64,000 bases of DNA from Candidatus Ichthyocystis hellenicum (GTDB lineage: Bacteria; Pseudomonadota; Gammaproteobacteria; Burkholderiales; 2013Ark19i): positions 99,693-163,692 of the forward strand of contig NZ_LN906597.1 in the NCBI RefSeq assembly GCF_001460935.1, in the 5' to 3' direction. A program made the translations under genes and the position numbers. The notes beneath the pieces were generated by a model. The model did no database searches. It worked only from the letters and a program-made list of their open reading frames with translations, and was not told where the DNA came from. The stretch's first letter is position 1; each line of letters opens with the position of its first letter. Positions 58,947 through 64,000 of this stretch are shown one piece after another.

Positions 58947-60098
58947 ATAAAGTTTTCCATCTCGAGCCGTATAAATAGACACACCAACATTACGCCGATT
59001 ACCCTCCTCATCAAAACTAATATCACCAGTTACGCCACGGTATCTCTTTCCGATTTTATTATCATGAAGATAGATGGCAATTTTAGCAGAATCCAAGGTT
59101 TGCAAATCCCGCACAGCATCAGCAATCAACATAGCTGCATCGTATGTATATGGAGAATACAACAAGGGATCACTGCCAAAAAATTCCTTAAAGCTCTTAT
59201 AAAATTCCTTGTACCCAGGCATACGAGAAGAATCACTGCCGTTAGTAGAACAATAAAAGGGCGCTGCCACTTTGCTAACTTGATCCATGAAAGAAGTCAT
59301 ACACGACATGTCACCAGTAAGCATAGGTATTTTTATGCTTGACTGCCTCATTTGTCTCAATAACGGAACGCTCTGGGAATCCGTGCCACCAAAAAAAATT
59401 GCATCAGGATTGAGCAGCCTAATCTTAGCTAAGAGAGCTCCAAAATCATTTGCATAAGAATCAACATATTCCCTAGTCAAAATAGGAGACTCTACGGAAT
59501 TTTTCTTTGCTACTTGGATAAATATATCAGCTAAACCCCTGCCATAAGCCGTCTGGTCATCAATTACCACCACGCGTTTTAAATTAATCTTATTGATTGC
59601 AAACAAAGATATGGCACGACCTTGTTGACGGTCAGCAGCCATAATACGGAAGGCCGTCTTGAAACCCTGTTTCGTGTATCTTATGTTAGATGAAACTGTA
59701 ATCTCAGTAATTTTGTGATGAGCATAAATAGGCGAGGCAGGAAGAGTAGCCCCTGAATTTAGGTGGCCTACAATAGCAACCGCTCCTGAATCAACCACAC
59801 GCTGAGCCGCCTCTGTTGCACGACGCGGATCATCCATATCATTGAGAGACAGCAACTCAAATTTCAACCTTCGACCATGCAAAGTTCGATTTTGCTTATT
59901 TAGCTCATGAACTGCTAGCGCAACTCCATTTTCGCAGTCTTTACCCAAATGGGCAATACTACCAGTCAAAGGAGAAACTTGGGCAATTTTGACAACCAAT
60001 GGTCCACTACCAGAATCATCATTTCCCTTTTCCCAAAAACAACCAGCTAGCAGTAAACCAACAGTAGCAACAAAAAATAGTAGAACTAATCGCTTCAT
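58923..60098 (-). CDS. Branched-chain amino acid-type ABC substrate-binding lipoprotein (LivK-like)
   Basis: 391 residues. A lipoprotein signal peptide ends in LLAGC with the lipidated Cys at position 20. The mature part is a type-I periplasmic binding protein: IAQVSPLTGSIAHLGKDCENG, AVAIVGHLNSGATLPASPIY, VVVIDDQTAYGRGLADIF, DAIFFGGTDSQSVPLLRQM, and YSPYTYDAAMLIADAV. These match LivJ/LivK of leucine, isoleucine and valine uptake. No permease or ATPase genes (livHMGF) are near, so it either serves a transporter encoded elsewhere or has another sensing role. Its maturation would use the Lnt encoded in this window. Confidence 0.9.
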   Translation of the reverse strand: MKRLVLLFFVATVGLLLAGCFWEKGNDDSGSGPLVVKIAQVSPLTGSIAHLGKDCENGVALAVHELNKQNRTLHGRRLKFELLSLNDMDDPRRATEAAQRVVDSGAVAIVGHLNSGATLPASPIYAHHKITEITVSSNIRYTKQGFKTAFRIMAADRQQGRAISLFAINKINLKRVVVIDDQTAYGRGLADIFIQVAKKNSVESPILTREYVDSYANDFGALLAKIRLLNPDAIFFGGTDSQSVPLLRQMRQSSIKIPMLTGDMSCMTSFMDQVSKVAAPFYCSTNGSDSSRMPGYKEFYKSFKEFFGSDPLLYSPYTYDAAMLIADAVRDLQTLDSAKIAIYLHDNKIGKRYRGVTGDISFDEEGNRRNVGVSIYTARDGKLYLKDVIFS

Positions 60099-60144
60099 AA
60101 AAATAGAATCCTATTCTCACCCATCACAACCTCGAGACTAAAAG

Positions 60145-60501
60145 ATGACTAACCGATCAGAATCGCCCCAAAAAATAGTAGTCGACCAAACAAAAAAAGA
60201 GGTTGAGTTCAACTACTCCAACGGTAACTACAGACTATCATTCGAATTCCTACGCACCCACGCACCATCGGCGGATGTGAAAAATCCAGTAACAGGAAAA
60301 TTTAATTTCACCGCCAACAAAAAAGACATAGGTATTACCAACGCAGAATCAGTTGGCAACTACGCTGTACGATTTTTCTTCAGCGATGGCCACAACAGCG
60401 GCATCTTTTCCTGGGAGTACATAAAATGGCTTATAAAAAATCACGACGAACTTTGGCAAGCCTACCAAAAAATAGCGAACAACAATCAAACACCATCGTA
60501 A
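60145..60501 (+). CDS. DUF971 (GBBH-like N-terminal) domain protein
   Basis: 118 residues, the whole being one DUF971 domain: IVVDQTKKEVEFNYSNGNYRLSFEFLRTHAPSA at the start and VGNYAVRFFFSDGHNSGIFSWEYIKWL at the end, with the usual S-GHNSGIYSW-like core. The molecular role is not established; such genes often stand just before ubiE in betaproteobacteria. Here a minus-strand symporter separates it from ubiE, overlapping its 3' end by 16 bases. Confidence 0.9.
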   Translation: MTNRSESPQKIVVDQTKKEVEFNYSNGNYRLSFEFLRTHAPSADVKNPVTGKFNFTANKKDIGITNAESVGNYAVRFFFSDGHNSGIFSWEYIKWLIKNHDELWQAYQKIANNNQTPS

Positions 60502-61949
60502 ACAAGAACGCGGAAACACCTTACAGTAGGCATAGAAGAACCTATAACCATACCAAGTATAGCTACCAATACTCCAATCAGTGTAGAGGGTAAATCTAAA
60601 TCTAAAAAATAAAATTTGGCAATCACCCATGAAATGAACCCAAGAGAAATTGACAAAAAAGCCCCCTGACTGTTAGCCTTCTTCCAGAAAAATCCTGCCA
60701 AAAGAGGAACAGCAGCAGCAACAGACGTCACACTATAGGAGTCTATTATTATGCTGTAAATAGATTTCTTTGCAATAAGAGTCACAAATAGCTGAGAAGC
60801 AGCGAGAAAAAATATACAACACCTTGAAATAAACAAGACCTGAGTATCAGTCAAATTTTTATATATCCGGCAAAATACATTTTTTGCAATAGTGGTAGCA
60901 GGAGCAAGAAGCGCAGTTCCCCCTCCGCTAAGCAATCCAGCAAATAATGCACCAAAAAATGCAGCCTGAAACACCAACGAAGTCTGTGACAATAAAAACT
61001 CCGGCAAAATTAGCTGGCTATCGATCTTGGTATAGTAGGAAATGATTCCAGGAGCTAACAAAGTAGCAGAAAAGGCTATTAGCATCGGAACATTTGACAT
61101 AATCACATAAATTACACTCAAAATACCGAAAGAACGTGCAGCCACATTCTCATCACGACAAGCAGCTATTCTTTGAAACAAATCCTGCTGTGGAATAAGA
61201 CCGATAAAAAGACCGATAAAATCAGAAAATTGCAGCAACAATTTGGAAATAGAATGATCAGGGAAAAAAACATATCTCCCCTGTTCAATGGCATGACCAA
61301 CAAGAACACCAAACCCACCTACTTTATGGGAAAAATATCCCATCAAAAACAACAATCCAGACACAATAACAATGAACTGAAAACAATCAGCCAACGCTAA
61401 TGACCACATGCCCCCACGTATTCCATACAAGCAAATCATTATAGCGGCCAAAGTATTAGCAAGTGGTATCCCCATCTTCCTTCCAGAAAGGACATCCAAA
61501 ACCAATCCGATACAAGTAATAACACCAGAAATCCACCCCAAATATGACAAAACAATCACGAATGAGCTCATTGCCTCTATGGTTGAATTATACCTTTTGC
61601 GATAAAAATCTCCAATGGTATACACCTTCGATCGAAAAATATGCTTTGCCACACTAATTGCAAGAAAAATAGCACATGCTGTAGAAGCATAAGGATCAGC
61701 AATTACCCCCGATGTTCCTCGAGAAATAAACACAGCTGGAGCCGCTAGCATAGAAGAGGCACCAAACCAAGAGGCGAAAGTTGTAGCAACAGCAGTAGGT
61801 AAATTGTACTTACCGCTGGCATGCATATAGTCAGACAAATTCTTAACACGTCTAGCCGCAAAAATACTAATAGACATAACGACACATATGTAGACGAAAA
61901 TAAGTAGCAAAATCACAACTGTAACCTTCCAAATCCACCTAATCACCAT
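60486..61949 (-). CDS. Sodium:solute symporter family (SSS) protein
   Basis: 487 residues with about 13 hydrophobic helices; ATG at 61949 preferred to a TTG two codons upstream. Family features: KNLSDYMHASGKYNLPTAVATTFASWFGASSML near helix 1 to 2, YTIGDFYRKRY, and LLSGGGTALLAPATTIAKNVF in the core. Substrate unknown; relatives carry amino acids, sugars, pantothenate or acetate with sodium. It lies inverted inside the otherwise conserved DUF971-ubiE neighbourhood and may have been inserted there. Confidence 0.88.
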   Translation of the reverse strand: MVIRWIWKVTVVILLLIFVYICVVMSISIFAARRVKNLSDYMHASGKYNLPTAVATTFASWFGASSMLAAPAVFISRGTSGVIADPYASTACAIFLAISVAKHIFRSKVYTIGDFYRKRYNSTIEAMSSFVIVLSYLGWISGVITCIGLVLDVLSGRKMGIPLANTLAAIMICLYGIRGGMWSLALADCFQFIVIVSGLLFLMGYFSHKVGGFGVLVGHAIEQGRYVFFPDHSISKLLLQFSDFIGLFIGLIPQQDLFQRIAACRDENVAARSFGILSVIYVIMSNVPMLIAFSATLLAPGIISYYTKIDSQLILPEFLLSQTSLVFQAAFFGALFAGLLSGGGTALLAPATTIAKNVFCRIYKNLTDTQVLFISRCCIFFLAASQLFVTLIAKKSIYSIIIDSYSVTSVAAAVPLLAGFFWKKANSQGAFLSISLGFISWVIAKFYFLDLDLPSTLIGVLVAILGMVIGSSMPTVRCFRVLVYDGV

Positions 61950-62019
61950 ATTCAATCACTTGATAAAACTTCGAGCAACTACTATTCTTCCTGAGCGAAA
62001 AACACTTAGGTAATCACCA

Positions 62020-62745
62020 ATGAGAAAAAATCACTACTTCGGATTCAAAAAGGTCACTGAAAAAGAGAAAACAGAGAGGGTAAAACAAGTTTTTCAAAAT
62101 GTCTCGCCGAAGTACAATCTCATGAACGACATAATGTCATTAGGACTTCATCGCCTATGGAAAAAAATAGCAGTTTGCGCAGGAAATATCTATAATCCCG
62201 AAACAAAAATACTCGATGTTGCATCAGGAAGTGGTGACTTGGCATTATTATGGGCCGAAAAATCTAATCAAGTAATAGTTACGGACATAAACCAGCACAT
62301 GTTGGAAATAGCAAAAAGTAGACTCATTAATCAAGGGGTGATACTGCCATCTGTTCTCTGCAGTGGAGAAAAACTCCCGTTTCAAGATAAATGTTTCGAG
62401 GTTGTAAGTTGTAGCTTTGGTGTAAGAAACATGACTAATAAAGACCTTTTCTTAAGCGAATCTTATCGAGTACTACAACGGGGAGGAAAACTGATCATAT
62501 TAGAATTCTCCAAACCATATAACTGGATTAAAAGATGGTACAACCTATATTCTTGGCACGTGATACCATGGCTAGGTGAGGTAGTTGCTCATGACCGAGA
62601 TAGTTACCAGTACCTAGTAGAGTCTATTCGCATGCATCCATGTCAGGAAACATTCAAGAATATGATTCACAGTAGCGGATTTAACGAAGTTTGCTATCAC
62701 AACATCATGGGCGGTATTGTTGCGCTGCACGTTGGTATAAAATAG
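62020..62745 (+). CDS. ubiE: Ubiquinone/menaquinone C-methyltransferase
   Basis: 241 residues. SAM-dependent C-methylation in ubiquinone synthesis. Class I methyltransferase motifs: ILDVASGSGDLALLWA (motif I), VIVTDINQHMLEIAKSR, VVSCSFGVRNMTNKDLFLSE and LQRGGKLIILEFSKP. The family's N-terminal YNLMNDIMSLGLHRLWKK is present. Followed by ubiJ and ubiB, the usual order. AGGTAATCACCA precedes the ATG. Confidence 0.96.
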   Translation: MRKNHYFGFKKVTEKEKTERVKQVFQNVSPKYNLMNDIMSLGLHRLWKKIAVCAGNIYNPETKILDVASGSGDLALLWAEKSNQVIVTDINQHMLEIAKSRLINQGVILPSVLCSGEKLPFQDKCFEVVSCSFGVRNMTNKDLFLSESYRVLQRGGKLIILEFSKPYNWIKRWYNLYSWHVIPWLGEVVAHDRDSYQYLVESIRMHPCQETFKNMIHSSGFNEVCYHNIMGGIVALHVGIK

Positions 62746-62769
62746 TTTGTTTTACTCTTATAGGTCACA

Positions 62770-63363
62770 ATGGGATTAACATCTACCTTGGCTTTAAGCG
62801 TCATCAACTTGAGTCTTCGTCAAGATGAAACTCTGCGCTCTTACCTCAGCAGACACGACCAAAAGATCCTTGCCGTATCATGGAAGGATTGGTTGGGTCA
62901 ATACAAAGTGGTAGATGGTCAGCTCACCTACTACCCTCAAGGCAAATCACCTAATTTAAAAATTTGTGTACCGGACGACATAATTACGCAGCTATCTTTA
63001 GGCAAGAAAAGCTTTAGCAAACAGATCGTCATAGAGGGAGAAACTCACTTTGCTCAGGATATAGACTTTATTGCAAAAAACCTTTCTCTTCCCGTAGAAG
63101 AACTGTTAACTACTAAGATAGGACCCACGGCAACACAAATTATCATGAAAATTTTATCATCAATTTCCGACGAATGTGCTTCATTTGCTCAAAATACGGT
63201 CGAAACTATAGTTCATTACGGCACTAATCAGGGAGAACTTTTTGTGTCAGAGGAAGAATGGCGCAATACCATGGATAAAGCACAGCAGTTATCTTCCAGG
63301 ATAAGCAATATAGAGAAACGTATAGATAACTTATTTGACAAGATGAAGCAACACTTATCATGA
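62770..63363 (+). CDS. ubiJ: Ubiquinone biosynthesis accessory factor UbiJ
   Basis: 197 residues. N-terminal SCP2-type lipid-binding domain (about 15-110: LAVSWKDWLGQYKVVDGQLTYY, SKQIVIEGETHFAQDIDFIA), then a helical region and a C-terminal coiled coil (RISNIEKRIDNLFDKMKQHL). UbiJ binds the hydrophobic intermediates of the Ubi complex. The sequence is divergent but position between ubiE and ubiB makes the call firm. Its stop overlaps the ubiB start (ATGA). Confidence 0.88.
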   Translation: MGLTSTLALSVINLSLRQDETLRSYLSRHDQKILAVSWKDWLGQYKVVDGQLTYYPQGKSPNLKICVPDDIITQLSLGKKSFSKQIVIEGETHFAQDIDFIAKNLSLPVEELLTTKIGPTATQIIMKILSSISDECASFAQNTVETIVHYGTNQGELFVSEEEWRNTMDKAQQLSSRISNIEKRIDNLFDKMKQHLS

Positions 63364-64000
63364 AAACATTATTAAGAATAATTCACATACTTTGGGTTTT
63401 TTACCAGTTTGGTATTTTTGAAATTCTACGAGCACCTAGCAAACATGAAAGCAAAAATAAAAAAGCAAAATATTTTTTCCTAAGAGGCAGAAAAAAAAAC
63501 GAACTGTATGGTGTTAGGTTACGCAAAGCGTTAGTCATACTCGGCCCTGTGTTTATAAAATTTGGACAGCTTCTTTCTACTCGCCGTGATATGCTAGAAG
63601 ATGAAATCATAAATGAGTTAGCAATACTACAAGACAATGTCCCGCCATTCTCAGAGGAAGAAGTAAAAAAAACTCTAGAGCGAGAATATGGAAGAGATAT
63701 AGACAACATATTTTCCAGCTTCTCGTACACCGCCATTGCTAGTGCTTCCATTGCGCAGGTACATCGTGCTCATATTACAGATGGAACAAAAGTTGCAGTA
63801 AAAATTATACGTCCAAACATACGCAAGCAAATCAACCAAGACGTTAAATTACTACATTTTTTAGCAACAATTATCAATATTTTCTACTACGATAGCAAAA
63901 GACTGCGTACACATGAACTAGTAGACGAATTCGCAAGAGCACTAGAAAGTGAGATGGATCTGATTAATGAAGCAGCCAATGCAGTACAATTTCACCGTCT
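63360..64000 (+). CDS. ubiB: Ubiquinone biosynthesis kinase-like protein UbiB, 5' part
   Basis: The first 213 residues are inside the window; the gene runs off the right edge. UbiB is an atypical kinase-like ATPase of the ubiquinone pathway. Visible family marks: ALVILGPVFIKFGQLLSTR with the KxGQ motif that covers the active site, DMLEDEIINELAILQDNVPP, the Ala-rich loop SASIAQVHRA, Lys in TKVAVKIIRP, and EMDLINEAANAVQF. The ATG overlaps the ubiJ stop, so translation is coupled. Confidence 0.95.
   Translation, partial: MKTLLRIIHILWVFYQFGIFEILRAPSKHESKNKKAKYFFLRGRKKNELYGVRLRKALVILGPVFIKFGQLLSTRRDMLEDEIINELAILQDNVPPFSEEEVKKTLEREYGRDIDNIFSSFSYTAIASASIAQVHRAHITDGTKVAVKIIRPNIRKQINQDVKLLHFLATIINIFYYDSKRLRTHELVDEFARALESEMDLINEAANAVQFHR

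Overview
The window joins two very different kinds of DNA. Bases 1 to about 20,060 are an AT-rich accessory block: long spacers and large serine-, asparagine- or charge-rich proteins, all on the plus strand, none with a recognisable signal peptide and several clearly paralogous. From 20,051 to the right edge lies compact housekeeping DNA of a Gram-negative bacterium. The order rpsB-tsf-pyrH-frr-uppS-cdsA-dxr-bamA-skp-fabZ-rnhB, the DUF971/ubiE/ubiJ/ubiB cluster, the lnt-corC pair and a histone H1-like protein point to a low-GC betaproteobacterium with an intracellular life. The tandem families of large novel proteins fit the fish epitheliocystis agents (Candidatus Ichthyocystis), but that assignment is inference, not something the sequence proves.

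Accessory block. After the 3' end of an acidic protein comes a long spacer with possible gene remnants. Next is a 371-residue protein carrying host-type signalling motifs: an EPIYDDV tyrosine site, a YEEV site and two PxxPxR SH3 ligands. Two paralogous coiled-coil proteins follow (3857 and 6334), with duplicated leaders. The second is interrupted at a run of eight T; moving by one base there joins it to the next 471-residue frame, giving an 835-residue product. Then come three copies of an unrecognised family of about 960 residues (8974, 13662, 17165). Two of these have a conserved hairpin that pairs with their own start codon and holds the ribosome site in its loop. The third is preceded by three copies of an 84-86 bp repeat. 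A small Ser/Thr/Pro-rich gene and a possible micro-gene lie between them.

Core block. The third large gene overlaps rnhB tail to tail by 12 bases. The rpsB-to-rnhB operon runs on the minus strand and is complete for translation, isoprenoid, phospholipid and outer-membrane assembly, but rseP, lpxD, lpxA and lpxB are missing from their usual slots. Then follow map; an unknown 798-residue protein; dacB (PBP4); a secreted 834-residue protein with ricin-type lectin motifs; pyrG-eno-ftsB; a lone fliO; corC-lnt; an MFS carrier with ssb and uvrA; gabD with an MHS carrier; the histone H1-like gene; nrdAB under a predicted NrdR operator pair; an FAD-linked oxidase; an orphan LivK lipoprotein; DUF971; a sodium symporter; and ubiE-ubiJ-ubiB, cut by the window edge.

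Six of the seven convergent gene pairs overlap at their 3' ends. Only one convincing intrinsic terminator was seen. No rRNA gene, tRNA gene, CRISPR array, transposase or integrase was recognised.
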